Assembly (NCBI GenBank): GCA_002395835.1
Contig: DGVD01000015.1
Location: 350,149-414,148, forward strand
Length of the DNA: 64,000 nucleotides
Source of the DNA: Bacteroidales bacterium UBA4293
GTDB lineage: Bacteria > Bacteroidota > Bacteroidia > Bacteroidales > Bacteroidaceae
Direction of reading: 5' to 3'
The notes beneath the pieces were generated by a model. That model saw only the letters and a list, made by a program, of their open reading frames with translations. It was not told the DNA's origin and did no database searches. Shown piece by piece: positions 15,318 to 25,515 of the stretch (position 1 is the stretch's first letter; the number at the start of each line of letters is the position of its first letter). Both the position numbers and the translations under genes were made by a program.

Positions 15318-15785
15318 ATGATAAAGAAAGAAGTTGTTACTCAGTTAGTTGAAGACTGGTTGAAAGGAAAGGACTACTTCCTTGTAGATGTTGTTATCAG
15401 TCCAGATGACAAGATTGTTGTGGAAATTGATCATGCAGAAGGCGTGTGGATTGAGGACTGTGTTGATTTAAGCCGTTATATCGAGGATCATTTGAATCGA
15501 GATGAAGAGGATTATGAATTGGAGGTAGGCTCAGCTGGAATAGGACAGCCATTTAAGGTTCTGCAGCAGTACGTTAATCATGTAGGCAAAGAAGTGGAAG
15601 TTCTAACGAATGAAGGTAAAAAAATGAAAGGTCTGCTGAAAGATGCTGGTGAGGATAACTTCACTATAACTGTATCCCAGAAAGTGAGGGTTGAAGGAAA
15701 AAAACGCCCTGAAATGCGTGATGAAGACCTTACTTTTAATTATAATGATGTAAAATATACTAAATATCTAATAAGTTTCAAGTAA
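15318..15785 (+). CDS. rimP: Ribosome maturation factor RimP, 155 aa
   Basis: Assists 30S subunit assembly. The N-terminal alpha/beta domain (about 1-75) contains DDKIVVEIDHAEGVWIEDCVDLSRYIE and the conserved YELEVGSAGIGQP. The C-terminal SH3-like domain covers about 85-155. The chosen ATG places the first helix (VVTQLVEDWLKG) normally; an earlier TTG in the same frame lies on the promoter. It is the first gene of the conserved rimP-nusA-infB order and ends 5 bp before nusA. Confidence 0.95.
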   Translation: MIKKEVVTQLVEDWLKGKDYFLVDVVISPDDKIVVEIDHAEGVWIEDCVDLSRYIEDHLNRDEEDYELEVGSAGIGQPFKVLQQYVNHVGKEVEVLTNEGKKMKGLLKDAGEDNFTITVSQKVRVEGKKRPEMRDEDLTFNYNDVKYTKYLISFK

Positions 15786-15790
15786 AAAAT

Positions 15791-17050
15791 ATGGCTAAAA
15801 AAGAGCAGGCAGTCGATTTGATTACGACATTCCAAGAATTCAAGGAAAATAAAAATATAGACCGTGCGACGTTGATTAGTGTCCTAGAGGAAAGTTTCCG
15901 AAAGGTCATTGCAGGTATGTTCGGTAGTGATGATAATTATAATGTAATTGTTAATCCAGACAAAGGTGATTGTGAGATTTACCGCAGCCGTTTAGTTGTA
16001 GCCGATGGTGAGGTAACTGACCCTAATCGTGAAATTTCTCTTTCCGATGCAAAAAAAGTTGAACCTGACTATGAGATTGGAGAGGAAGTAAGTGACCGTG
16101 TAAATTTTGAAGATTTTGGTCGACGTGCTATTTTGAACCTACGTCAGACTTTAGCTAGTAAGATTTTAGACTTGGAACATGATAATCTTTATAATAAATA
16201 TAAAGATCAAGTAGGCGAAGTGGTAGCAGCCGAAGTATATCAAGTATGGAAGCGTGAGACATTGTTAGTAGACGAAGATAACAACGAATTATTATTACCA
16301 AAGAGTGAGCAGATTCCTGGTGATTATTTTCACAAAGGTGAAACTGCTCGTGCTGTAGTTCTACGAGTAGACAATGCAAACAATAATCCAAAGATTATTT
16401 TGAGTCGTACTTCTCCAGTCTTCCTGGAACGTCTGTTGGAAGCTGAGGTTCCTGAAATAAATGATGGCTTGATAACGATTAAGAAGGTGGCTCGTATTCC
16501 AGGTGAGCGTGCTAAGGTCGCAGTAGAAAGCTATGATGACCGAATTGACCCTGTAGGAGCATGTGTAGGTGTTAAGGGTAGTCGTGTTAGAGGAATTGTA
16601 CGTGAGCTCCACAATGAAAATATTGATGTGGTAAATTATAGCTCTAATATTGATTTATTTATTCGTCGTGCATTAAGTCCTGCTACTGTAACATCTGTGG
16701 AGTTGAACATGGAGGAACATAAAGCAAATGTTTACCTTGATGCAGACCAAGTGTCTTTGGCTATCGGTAAGGGCGGTACAAACATTAAATTAGCAAGTAT
16801 GTTGACAGAATACACAATAGATGTATTCCGCAATGTAAATGAAGATGAGCAGGAAGATGATGTTTTACTGGATGATTTCGCAGATGAAATAGATCAGTGG
16901 GTTATCGATGCTATTAAGAGTATAGGCTTGGATACAGCTAAACAAGTATTGGGCGCATCGCGCAATATGTTGATAGAGAAAGCTGATTTGGAGGAAGATA
17001 CCGTAGATGAGGTGCTTCGTATTTTGAATGAAGAATTTGAGAAGGAATAA
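15791..17050 (+). CDS. nusA: Transcription factor NusA, 419 aa
   Basis: Binds RNA polymerase and the nascent RNA, modulating pausing, termination and antitermination. It has an N-terminal polymerase-binding domain (about 1-125), an S1 domain (about 130-200, GEVVAAEVYQVWKRETLL) and two KH domains (about 225-345, VGVKGSRVRGIVRELHNENI and ALGKG-type AIGKGGTNIKLAS). The C-terminus is a short helical tail (WVIDAIKSIGLDTAKQVLGA) with no long acidic repeats. It could feed back on the hairpin in its own operon leader. Confidence 0.97.
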   Translation: MAKKEQAVDLITTFQEFKENKNIDRATLISVLEESFRKVIAGMFGSDDNYNVIVNPDKGDCEIYRSRLVVADGEVTDPNREISLSDAKKVEPDYEIGEEVSDRVNFEDFGRRAILNLRQTLASKILDLEHDNLYNKYKDQVGEVVAAEVYQVWKRETLLVDEDNNELLLPKSEQIPGDYFHKGETARAVVLRVDNANNNPKIILSRTSPVFLERLLEAEVPEINDGLITIKKVARIPGERAKVAVESYDDRIDPVGACVGVKGSRVRGIVRELHNENIDVVNYSSNIDLFIRRALSPATVTSVELNMEEHKANVYLDADQVSLAIGKGGTNIKLASMLTEYTIDVFRNVNEDEQEDDVLLDDFADEIDQWVIDAIKSIGLDTAKQVLGASRNMLIEKADLEEDTVDEVLRILNEEFEKE

Positions 17051-17060
17051 GTTATAGCAT

Positions 17061-20000
17061 ATGCCAATAAGACTAAATAAAGTAACAAAAGATTTTAATG
17101 TAGGTATTTCCACTATTGCCGAGTTTCTGAAAAAGAAAGGCCTTGGTGAGATTGACCAGAATCCTAATGCTAGGATTTCTGATGAGCAGTATGCTGCACT
17201 TCAGAAAGAATTCAGCAATGATAAAGATCTGGCAGAGATCAAGGATAAGATTCTTCAAAATCGTCAAAAGAAAGAAAAGAAAGTGGATATTTCACTTGAG
17301 CCTGCAAGAGAGAATGTAAAAACAGAGAGCCAAGGCCCTAAAATTTTAGGTAAGATTGATTTGGATTCTCTTAATAAGCCAAAGGTTGAACCTAAAAAAG
17401 AAGAGGTTGAACCTAAGGAACTTGAACCTGTTGAGTCTCCAAAGCAAGAGGAAAAAATAGAGGAGTTAAAACCAGAGGTTAAGCCAGAGCCAAAAGTAGA
17501 AACCCCTGCCCCTGAAATTGAGCCAGAGGAAGAAACTGAAGTACCAGCTATAGAGGTTTCAGAGGAAGAGGTTGTACCAAAGCCTGAGGTTGAGGTTCCT
17601 GTTCTAAAAGAGGAACCTGCAGTGGCTGAAGAGAAGGTTCCAACATCATCAATCCCAGTGCCTGATAAGCCAAAGAAGAATGAAATTCAGACAGTGGAGG
17701 AAAATGGTGTTACTAAGGTTGTGCCGGTTTATGAGAACAAGATTAAGGTTTTGGGTACTATAGATCTTTCTGCTTTGAACCAGTCTACTCATCCTAAAAA
17801 GAAGACTAAAGAAGAACGTAAGAAAGAACGTGATGACCGTAGAAAGATTAATAGTTCACAACAGAATGAGAATAATCGTTCTCAAGACCAACGTCAAGGT
17901 GATTCTACCAAAAAACGCCAGCGTATTACCAAAGATCAACGTGTAGATGTAGCAGCTGAAAGCAAGCGCATGGACAATAATGGACAGAGGAAAGATAAGT
18001 CTAGAAATCAAGGTAATAATAATGGTAATATTGGCAGGGACAGAGATAGAGATAGAGACAAAGATAGGGATAGAGATAGAGACCAAAGAAATGGTAAGCG
18101 GAATAAAAACAATCGTAATGACCGAGAACCAGTTTCTTCATTGAGTTTCTCAATCCATGATCAAGTTTCTGATGAAGATGTAGCAAAGCAAGTAAAAGAA
18201 ACTTTGGCTCGTTTGACAGGTAAGCAGAAAGTCAATAAGTCTGGTGCCAAGTATAGAAAAGAAAAGCGTGAAAATGCACTGAATAGAGTTCAAGAAGAAC
18301 TTAGAGAAGAGGCTGCAGAAAGCAAGATTCTGAAACTGACAGAGTTTGTAACCGCAAATGAGTTAGCTACCATGATGAATGTTAGTGTAAATCAAGTTAT
18401 AGGTACTTGTATGAGCATTGGTATCATGGTTTCTATCAATCAACGCTTGGATGCAGAGACTATTAACTTGGTAGCAGAAGAGTTTGGCTATACTACAGAA
18501 TATGTTAGTGCAAGTGTTTCTGCTGCTGTTGCTGAAGAAGATGATAAAGAAGAAGATTTACAGCCACGTGCACCTATTGTAACTGTAATGGGTCATGTAG
18601 ATCATGGAAAGACTTCTTTGCTAGACTTTATTCGTAATACAAATGTGATTGCAGGTGAAGCTGGTGGTATCACTCAGCACATAGGTGCATATAATGTGAA
18701 ATTGCCTAATAACCAACACATTACTTTCTTGGATACTCCAGGTCATGAGGCTTTCACCGCTATGCGTGCCCGTGGTGCCCAAGTAACAGATATAGCAATC
18801 ATTATTATTGCAGCAGATGATAGTGTCATGCCTACTACTCGTGAGGCTATTGCTCATGCACAAGCTGCAAATGTTCCAATGGTGTTTGCTATAAATAAGA
18901 TAGATAAGCCAGGGGCAAATCCTGAGAAGATTAAGGAAGACTTGGCTAATATGAATTTATTGGTTGAAGATTGGGGTGGTAAGTATCAGTGCCAGGAGAT
19001 TAGTGCCAAGAAAGGTATTGGAGTAGATGATTTGTTGGAGAAGGTGCTTTTGGAGGCAGAATTACTGGATTTGAAAGCTAATCCTAATCGTAAGGCTACG
19101 GGTTCTATTATAGAGTCAACATTGGATAAAGGACGTGGTTTTGTTGCAACAGTTCTTGTAGCTAATGGAACTCTTAAAGTAGGTGATATAGTTTTGGCCG
19201 GCACTTATTATGGCCGAATTAAAGCTATGTTTAATGAGCGAAATCAGCGTGTGGAGAAGGCAGGCCCATCAGAGCCTGTTATTATCCTTGGTCTGAATGG
19301 TGCTCCACAAGCTGGTGATACCTTCCATGTCATGGATAGTGACCAAGAGGCTCGTGAAATTACTAGCAAAAGAGAGCAATTACAACGTGAGCAGGGATTA
19401 CGTACACAGACTCGTCTAACATTGGATGAAATAGGTCATCGCATTGCTTTAGGAAGCTTTAAGGAATTGAACCTTATAGTTAAGGGCGATGTGGATGGAT
19501 CTGTTGAGGCTTTAAGTGATTCTTTAATTAAGTTGTCGACGGAGAAGATTCAGGTCAATGTTATTTATAAGGCTGTAGGTCAGATTTCAGAGAGTGATGT
19601 TTCGTTGGCTTCTGTATCCGATGCTATTATAGTGGGCTTCCAAGTACGTCCTTCAGGAGGTGCTCGCAAGATGGCTGAACAGGATGGTGTGGATATCCGT
19701 ACTTATTCTGTCATCTATGATGCCATTGAAGAGGTGAAGACAGCAATGGAAGGTATGTTGGAAAAGGTTGTAAAGGAAGAGGTTACCGCCACTATTGAAG
19801 TTCGTGAGGTCTTCCATATTTCAAAGGTTGGTATGGTAGCTGGTGCCATGGTGAAAGAAGGTAAGGTAAAACGAACAGATAAGGCTCGTTTGATTCGCGA
19901 TGGTATTGTTATTTATACAGGTAATATCAATGCACTTAAGCGTTTCAAAGATGATGTTAAGGAAGTTGCTACTAACTTCGAGTGCGGTATAAGCTTGACC

Positions 20001-20075
20001 AACTGTAATGATATAAAGGTAGGTGATGTAATTGAAGCCTTCCAGGAAATTGAAATTAAACAAAGCCTGGACTAA
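17061..20075 (+). CDS. infB: Translation initiation factor IF-2, 1004 aa
   Basis: GTPase that brings initiator tRNA to the 30S subunit. An IF2_N domain (about 1-50) is followed by a long disordered region: Pro/Glu-rich (about 95-220), then Lys/Arg-rich with a run of alternating Arg and Asp (about 325-345). A second IF2_N-like domain lies near 430-480. The G domain starts near 505: GHVDHGKT (511-518), DTPGHEAF, then NKID. Domains II-IV follow to the C-terminus. The linker makes the protein longer than the E. coli form but is normal for Bacteroidota. It is 10 bp after nusA. Confidence 0.97.
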   Translation: MPIRLNKVTKDFNVGISTIAEFLKKKGLGEIDQNPNARISDEQYAALQKEFSNDKDLAEIKDKILQNRQKKEKKVDISLEPARENVKTESQGPKILGKIDLDSLNKPKVEPKKEEVEPKELEPVESPKQEEKIEELKPEVKPEPKVETPAPEIEPEEETEVPAIEVSEEEVVPKPEVEVPVLKEEPAVAEEKVPTSSIPVPDKPKKNEIQTVEENGVTKVVPVYENKIKVLGTIDLSALNQSTHPKKKTKEERKKERDDRRKINSSQQNENNRSQDQRQGDSTKKRQRITKDQRVDVAAESKRMDNNGQRKDKSRNQGNNNGNIGRDRDRDRDKDRDRDRDQRNGKRNKNNRNDREPVSSLSFSIHDQVSDEDVAKQVKETLARLTGKQKVNKSGAKYRKEKRENALNRVQEELREEAAESKILKLTEFVTANELATMMNVSVNQVIGTCMSIGIMVSINQRLDAETINLVAEEFGYTTEYVSASVSAAVAEEDDKEEDLQPRAPIVTVMGHVDHGKTSLLDFIRNTNVIAGEAGGITQHIGAYNVKLPNNQHITFLDTPGHEAFTAMRARGAQVTDIAIIIIAADDSVMPTTREAIAHAQAANVPMVFAINKIDKPGANPEKIKEDLANMNLLVEDWGGKYQCQEISAKKGIGVDDLLEKVLLEAELLDLKANPNRKATGSIIESTLDKGRGFVATVLVANGTLKVGDIVLAGTYYGRIKAMFNERNQRVEKAGPSEPVIILGLNGAPQAGDTFHVMDSDQEAREITSKREQLQREQGLRTQTRLTLDEIGHRIALGSFKELNLIVKGDVDGSVEALSDSLIKLSTEKIQVNVIYKAVGQISESDVSLASVSDAIIVGFQVRPSGGARKMAEQDGVDIRTYSVIYDAIEEVKTAMEGMLEKVVKEEVTATIEVREVFHISKVGMVAGAMVKEGKVKRTDKARLIRDGIVIYTGNINALKRFKDDVKEVATNFECGISLTNCNDIKVGDVIEAFQEIEIKQSLD

Positions 20076-20087
20076 TATCGTTCCATA

Positions 20088-20615
20088 ATGTCAACAATTG
20101 ATATAATATTGTTAGTATTCCTTGGGATAGGATTTATTTGGGGATGTATGCGGGGCTTTGTTGCTCAGCTTGTCAGTCTGTTAGGTGCGGTGGTAGGTTT
20201 TCTAGTGGCTTGTGCTTTATATAGTACATTGGGAAATATTCTTGCACCTCAGATTGGCGCATCACCTACAATAGGGCACATTTTGGCTTTTTTCTTAATT
20301 TGGATATGTGTGCCATTACTTTGTACCATGGTGGGTAAATTTATCACAAATATCCTGGAAAAAATTAAACTTGGGTGGTTAAACAGATTATTTGGAGGAG
20401 CCTTTGGATTTTTTAAGGTCCTTTTGTTTCTAAGTGTAATCCTAACTCTCTTGGAATTCATTGATAAATACAACAGCAATCCACTGATAAAAGTGGAGAC
20501 AAAGGAAAATTCTGTGTTATATTATCCTGTACAAGAGTTTGCTGGTAAATTATTGCCATCAGATTTCTTGCATCGGAATACCACAGATCCAAAGGCTGTA
20601 ACCATCAAGGTATGA
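20088..20615 (+). CDS. CvpA family membrane protein, 175 aa
   Basis: Inner-membrane protein with four predicted membrane segments (about 1-20, 27-50, 60-85 and 100-125), starting STIDIILLVFLGIGFIWGCM and containing GFVAQLVSLLGAVVGF, the typical CvpA opening. In enterobacteria CvpA is linked to colicin V production and envelope stress; in Bacteroidota the role is unknown. It sits 12 bp after infB and 22 bp before sufB, so it bridges the translation and Fe-S halves of one transcript. Confidence 0.88.
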   Translation: MSTIDIILLVFLGIGFIWGCMRGFVAQLVSLLGAVVGFLVACALYSTLGNILAPQIGASPTIGHILAFFLIWICVPLLCTMVGKFITNILEKIKLGWLNRLFGGAFGFFKVLLFLSVILTLLEFIDKYNSNPLIKVETKENSVLYYPVQEFAGKLLPSDFLHRNTTDPKAVTIKV

Positions 20616-20637
20616 TCTTGTTGGATTTCGTATTGAA

Positions 20638-22092
20638 ATGGAAAATTTGAAGCAAGAAAAGAATAAACTAGTGCGTGAAGTGGCAGACCGTAAGTACGAA
20701 TATGGTTTTATCACGGATGTGCATACAGATATTATAGAAAAAGGGCTGAACGAAGATGTCATTCGGCTTATATCAGCCCGCAAGGGGGAACCTGAGTGGC
20801 TTTTAGATTTTCGTTTGAAAGCCTATAGCTATTGGTTGACTCAAAAGATGCCAACATGGCCACATCTTCAGATTCCGGAAATTGACTATCAGGCTATTTC
20901 ATATTATGCAGATCCTACGGCGAAAAAGAAGGATGGACCACAGGAAATAGACCCTGAATTGATGAAAACTTTCGATAAATTAGGTATTCCTTTGGAAGAA
21001 CGCCTAGCTTTGAGTGGGACAGCTGTGGATGCAGTGATGGACTCTGTGTCTGTAAAAACTACTTTTAAGGAAAGTTTGCGAGAAAAAGGCATTATTTTTT
21101 GCTCCATTAGCGAAGCTGTGAGGGAACATCCAGATTTGGTAAAGCAATATTTGGGGAGTGTAGTCCCTTATCGTGATAATTTTTTTGCAGCCTTAAATTC
21201 TGCAGTCTTTAGTGACGGATCATTTGTTTATGTTCCAAAGGGGGTTCGTTGTCCTATGGAGCTTTCAACATATTTTCGTATCAATGCCCGGAATACAGGT
21301 CAGTTTGAACGAACCCTTATTGTTGCAGACGATGATTCATATGTTTCTTATCTGGAAGGTTGTACAGCGCCAATGCGTGATGAGAATCAGCTTCATGCTG
21401 CTATTGTAGAGATTGTAGTTAACGAGCGTGCAGAGGTTAAATATTCTACAGTGCAGAACTGGTATCCTGGTGACTCAGAAGGCAAGGGAGGTGTTTATAA
21501 TTTTGTAACCAAGCGTGGGCATCTTCGTGGCGCAGACAGTAAATTGTCATGGACTCAGGTGGAAACTGGTTCTGCTATTACTTGGAAATACCCCAGTTGT
21601 GTGTTAAGCGGAAATAATTCACAAGCAGAGTTTTATTCTGTAGCTGTAACAAATAATTATCAGCAGGCAGATACTGGTACTAAGATGATCCATATTGGGG
21701 AAAATACGAAGAGTACAATTATCAGCAAAGGAATTTCTGCAGGTAAGAGCCATAATTCTTACCGTGGTTTGGTAAAAATTGATGCTCGTGCTGATGGAGC
21801 TCGAAATTATAGTTCTTGTGATTCGTTGCTTTTAAGTGATACTTGTGGTGCACATACTTTCCCATACATAGATGTAAAGAATGATACTGGTATTGTGGAG
21901 CATGAGGCTACTACTTCTAAGATTAGCGAGGATCAACTTTTCTATTGTAATCAGCGTGGTATACCAGCAGAGGAAGCTGTAGGACTGATAGTTAATGGTT
22001 ATGCGAAGGATGTGCTCAATAAACTGCCAATGGAATTTGCAGTAGAAGCTCAGAAATTATTGAGTGTGTCATTGGAAGGTAGTGTAGGATAA
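20638..22092 (+). CDS. sufB: Fe-S cluster assembly protein SufB, 484 aa
   Basis: Scaffold subunit of the SufBC2D complex that builds Fe-S clusters. Long beta-helix protein with family motifs FVYVPKGVRCPMELSTYFRI, SYLEGCTAP and the C-terminal SKISEDQLFYCNQRGIPAEEA. Cys residues in these segments are candidates for persulfide transfer and cluster binding. Length is standard. It is the first of four suf genes; no sufA, sufE or sufU is in the window. Confidence 0.96.
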   Translation: MENLKQEKNKLVREVADRKYEYGFITDVHTDIIEKGLNEDVIRLISARKGEPEWLLDFRLKAYSYWLTQKMPTWPHLQIPEIDYQAISYYADPTAKKKDGPQEIDPELMKTFDKLGIPLEERLALSGTAVDAVMDSVSVKTTFKESLREKGIIFCSISEAVREHPDLVKQYLGSVVPYRDNFFAALNSAVFSDGSFVYVPKGVRCPMELSTYFRINARNTGQFERTLIVADDDSYVSYLEGCTAPMRDENQLHAAIVEIVVNERAEVKYSTVQNWYPGDSEGKGGVYNFVTKRGHLRGADSKLSWTQVETGSAITWKYPSCVLSGNNSQAEFYSVAVTNNYQQADTGTKMIHIGENTKSTIISKGISAGKSHNSYRGLVKIDARADGARNYSSCDSLLLSDTCGAHTFPYIDVKNDTGIVEHEATTSKISEDQLFYCNQRGIPAEEAVGLIVNGYAKDVLNKLPMEFAVEAQKLLSVSLEGSVG

Positions 22093-22106
22093 AAAAGGAT
22101 GTAATA

Positions 22107-22871
22107 ATGCTAGAGATAAAGAATTTGCATGCCAGCATTAATGGTAAGGAGATATTGAAAGGTATTAATCTGACTATAAATGATGGAGAGATTCATGCCT
22201 TGATGGGCCAGAATGGCGCAGGTAAAAGCACGTTGAGTAATGTGCTTGTTGGCCATCCTGCCTATGAGGTTACTCAAGGTTCAATAACTTTTAACGGGAA
22301 AGATCTTTTAGCTTTGAAGCCAGAGGAACGTTCTCATGAGGGTATCTTTATGTCATTTCAAGCACCTGTGGAGATTCCAGGTGTTTCTATGGTTAATTTC
22401 ATGCGCGCAGCAGTGAATGCTAAACGTAAATATTTAGGAAAAGAACCTCTTACAGCAGGTGAATTCCTAAAGATTATGCGTGAGAAACGCAAAATAGTAG
22501 AACTGGATAGTAAATTGTCCAATCGTTCTGTCAATGAAGGGTTTAGCGGTGGAGAAAAGAAGCGAAATGAAATTTTTCAAATGGCAATGCTAGAACCTAC
22601 TTTTGCTATTTTGGATGAAACAGATTCCGGATTGGACGTTGATGCGTTACGTATTGTTGCTGATGGGTTCAACAAGCTGAAAACAGAAAAGACTAGTGCC
22701 TTGGTAATAACGCATTATCAGCGCCTTTTGGATTATATAAAACCCGACTTTGTTCATGTATTGTTGGATGGAAATATTGTCAAAACCGGTGGTCCTGAAC
22801 TTGCATTGGAAATCGAGGATCGTGGATTTGATTGGATAAAGGCAGAAAGAGCAGTAAAAAATGAAGAGTGA
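22107..22871 (+). CDS. sufC: Fe-S assembly ATPase SufC, 254 aa
   Basis: ABC-type ATPase, soluble, that drives shape change in SufBC2D. Walker A GQNGAGKST is at about 34-42, the signature FSGGEKKRNE near 148, and Walker B FAILDETDSGLD near 170. The last codons overlap the start of sufD by 11 bp, which points to coupled translation. Confidence 0.96.
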   Translation: MLEIKNLHASINGKEILKGINLTINDGEIHALMGQNGAGKSTLSNVLVGHPAYEVTQGSITFNGKDLLALKPEERSHEGIFMSFQAPVEIPGVSMVNFMRAAVNAKRKYLGKEPLTAGEFLKIMREKRKIVELDSKLSNRSVNEGFSGGEKKRNEIFQMAMLEPTFAILDETDSGLDVDALRIVADGFNKLKTEKTSALVITHYQRLLDYIKPDFVHVLLDGNIVKTGGPELALEIEDRGFDWIKAERAVKNEE

Positions 22872-24276
22872 GCAACAATACATAGAACTCTTTCAGCAGT
22901 GTCGTCAATTGCTTTCCAGCCAGAGTGACGTAGTGCTTGATGCTTTACGTGATGAGGCATTTAGAATCTTTAAGCGTATTGGCTTACCTGATAAGAAAGC
23001 AGAAAGGTATAAATATACTGATGTCCAAGAAGCATTTTCTCCTAATTATGGTTTGAATCTGAATCGTTTGCAGTTCAGGATTAATCCTTATGATGTTTTT
23101 AAATGCAACGTACCTAATATGAGTACATTGCTCTATTTCATTGTGAATGATGCTTTTCATTCGAAAGAATACCCTAATGCAAAACCCAGTGGAGGAATAA
23201 TCATAAGTTCTCTCAATGAGGCTGCACATCTATATCCAGATTTGGTGTCAAAATACTATGGACAAATAGTTCGTAAGGCTGAGACTCCTTCAATTAATTC
23301 TGAGGGAGGACAAATTATAGATGGTGAATTTGTTCCTTTACGTAAGAATAATGAGCCAGATGCTATTACAGCCTTAAATACGATGTTAGTTCAAGATGGC
23401 TTGTTTATTTATGTACCAAAGAATACCGTATCAGATAAGGCAATACAGGTCGTAAATGTTTTGACTTCAACGGTAGATTTATTGGTAAATCGTAGAGTTC
23501 TTGTAGTGTTGGAGGAAGGTGCTAAGGCAAAGTTGCTTTTTTGTGATGAAAGTATGTCGGATGTCAACATGTTAGCTACTCAAGTTATGGAAGTTTATGC
23601 TGGACCAAGTAGCGAACTGGAACTGTATGAATTGGAAGAGACCAATATGAAAAATAAGCGTTTCAGCAATCTGTATGTTCAGCAACATGATAAAAGTAAA
23701 GTAACTTTGAATTCTATTTCACTTCATAATGGCCTTACCCGTAATATGACTTATGTCAGTTTAGAGGGAGAAGAATCTGTAATAAATCTCTATGGGGGTG
23801 TCATTGCAGATAAAGAGCAACATGTAGATAATCATACACTGGTAGACCATAAAGTTCCTAAGTGTGTGAGCAATGAGCTTTTCAAATATGTTCTGGACGA
23901 TAATTCAGTGGGCGCTTTCGCTGGCCGAATTTTAGTAAGAAATGATGCTCAAAAAACAGAATCTCAAGAAACGAATGCCAATCTATGTGTAACAAAGACG
24001 GCGCATATGTTTACCCAACCTATGTTGGAAATTTACGCAGATGATGTGAAATGTAATCATGGAGCAACTGTGGGTCAGCTTAATGAAGCTGCTTTATTTT
24101 ACATGCGCCAGCGTGGAATTTCCTTAGATGAGGCTAAACTGCTTTTAAAGTTTGCTTTTGTAGGTGAGGTTATTGATAAAGTAGATTTAGAGCCATTAAG
24201 AGATCGTCTGCATTATTTAGTGGAAAAGCGTTTCCGTGGAGAATTAAATAAGTGTTCAGGTTGTAGACTTTGTTAG
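22861..24276 (+). CDS. sufD: Fe-S assembly protein SufD, 471 aa
   Basis: Paralogue of SufB and third subunit of SufBC2D. The N-terminal helical part (about 1-110) contains DKKAERYKYTDV. The beta-helix core (about 150-400) contains GGVIADKEQHVDNHTLVDH and FAGRILVRNDAQKTESQETN. The C-terminal region carries CNHGATVGQLNEAALFYMRQ. The protein ends KCSGCRLC, a cluster of three cysteines in the last eight residues that I would not expect in the E. coli protein; it could bind metal or a cluster. Confidence 0.94.
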   Translation: MKSEQQYIELFQQCRQLLSSQSDVVLDALRDEAFRIFKRIGLPDKKAERYKYTDVQEAFSPNYGLNLNRLQFRINPYDVFKCNVPNMSTLLYFIVNDAFHSKEYPNAKPSGGIIISSLNEAAHLYPDLVSKYYGQIVRKAETPSINSEGGQIIDGEFVPLRKNNEPDAITALNTMLVQDGLFIYVPKNTVSDKAIQVVNVLTSTVDLLVNRRVLVVLEEGAKAKLLFCDESMSDVNMLATQVMEVYAGPSSELELYELEETNMKNKRFSNLYVQQHDKSKVTLNSISLHNGLTRNMTYVSLEGEESVINLYGGVIADKEQHVDNHTLVDHKVPKCVSNELFKYVLDDNSVGAFAGRILVRNDAQKTESQETNANLCVTKTAHMFTQPMLEIYADDVKCNHGATVGQLNEAALFYMRQRGISLDEAKLLLKFAFVGEVIDKVDLEPLRDRLHYLVEKRFRGELNKCSGCRLC

Positions 24277-24280
24277 GACT

Positions 24281-25495
24281 ATGTATGACGTATATAAAAT
24301 CCGTGAAGATTTTCCTATATTGGAACGTGAGGTGTATAAGCATCCATTAGTCTATTTGGATAATGCTGCCACTACACAAAAGCCTCGTGTTGTGGTAGAT
24401 TCTATAGTGAATGAATATTATTCAGCCAATGCTAATGTACATAGAGGTGTTCATTATTTGTCTCAAATAGCTACAGAATTGCATGAAGCGTCCAGAGAGA
24501 AAGTACGTAAATTCTTGAATGCTCGTAGCACATCAGAGATTATATTTACTAGAGGAACCACTGAAAGTATGAATTTGTTGGCTTACTCTTATGGTGAAGC
24601 CTTTTTGGAAGATGGTGATGAAGTTATTATTTCCGTGATGGAGCACCATAGTAATATAGTTCCTTGGCAGATTCTACAGCAACGAAAAAAGATAGTTCTG
24701 AGGGTTATTCCAATGAATGATAATGGAGAACTACTTTTAGATGAATACAAGAAACTCTTCAATGAACGCACAAAGTTGGTTAGCGTAACCCATGTAAGCA
24801 ATGTACTTGGAACAGTGAATCCTATCAAGGAATTAATCCGGATTGCACATGAAAATGCTGTTCCTGTGGCAGTGGATGCAGCACAAAGTGTTCCACATAT
24901 TCCTGTGGATGTGCAAGACTTGGATTGTGATTTCTTAGCTTTTAGTGGACATAAAGTATATGGCCCTACAGGGGTAGGCGTCTTATATGGAAAAGAAGTC
25001 CTACTGGAACAAATGCCTCCTTATCAAGGTGGTGGTGAAATGATTCAAAATGTTAGTTTTGAGCATACAACATATAACAGTCTTCCTTTCAAGTTTGAGG
25101 CAGGGACTCCAGATTATGTCGCAACCACCGGTTTAGCAAAAGCTTTGGATTATTGTTCTAACTTAGGAATGGAGAACATAGCACGGCATGAACAAGAACT
25201 GACTCGATATGCTATGTCTAAATTAAACCAATTGGGTGATATACGTATTTTCGGGAATGCAATAGAAAAAGATGCTGTGGTTTCTTTTCAGGTTGGGAAT
25301 ATTCACCATTTGGACTTGGGAACATTACTCGACCGTCTTGGAATTGCTATAAGGACAGGGCACCATTGTGCAGAGCCTTTGATGCATCGTTTAGGTATAG
25401 AGGGAACAGCCCGAGCTTCCTTTGCTCTTTATAATACAAAAGATGAGATTGATATCCTTATTGCAGGCATAGAACGTGTCCGCAAGATGTTTTGA
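24281..25495 (+). CDS. sufS: Cysteine desulfurase SufS, 404 aa
   Basis: PLP enzyme that takes sulfur from cysteine as a persulfide for Fe-S assembly. N-terminal HPLVYLDNAATTQKP, the PLP lysine in SGHKVYGP (Lys225), and the active cysteine in RTGHHCAEP (Cys363) mark the group II (SufS) type. Length is normal. It starts 4 bp after sufD and completes sufBCDS. Because no sulfur-transfer partner (SufE/SufU) is adjacent, that role must be filled from elsewhere. Confidence 0.96.
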   Translation: MYDVYKIREDFPILEREVYKHPLVYLDNAATTQKPRVVVDSIVNEYYSANANVHRGVHYLSQIATELHEASREKVRKFLNARSTSEIIFTRGTTESMNLLAYSYGEAFLEDGDEVIISVMEHHSNIVPWQILQQRKKIVLRVIPMNDNGELLLDEYKKLFNERTKLVSVTHVSNVLGTVNPIKELIRIAHENAVPVAVDAAQSVPHIPVDVQDLDCDFLAFSGHKVYGPTGVGVLYGKEVLLEQMPPYQGGGEMIQNVSFEHTTYNSLPFKFEAGTPDYVATTGLAKALDYCSNLGMENIARHEQELTRYAMSKLNQLGDIRIFGNAIEKDAVVSFQVGNIHHLDLGTLLDRLGIAIRTGHHCAEPLMHRLGIEGTARASFALYNTKDEIDILIAGIERVRKMF

Positions 25496-25515
25496 TTATC
25501 CTAAAAACAAACAAT

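Noticed and set aside
18030..18090. Tandem repeat of about 6 bp in infB
   Set aside because: It is the coding sequence for the Arg-Asp run in the disordered linker of IF-2, which is in frame and common in this factor.
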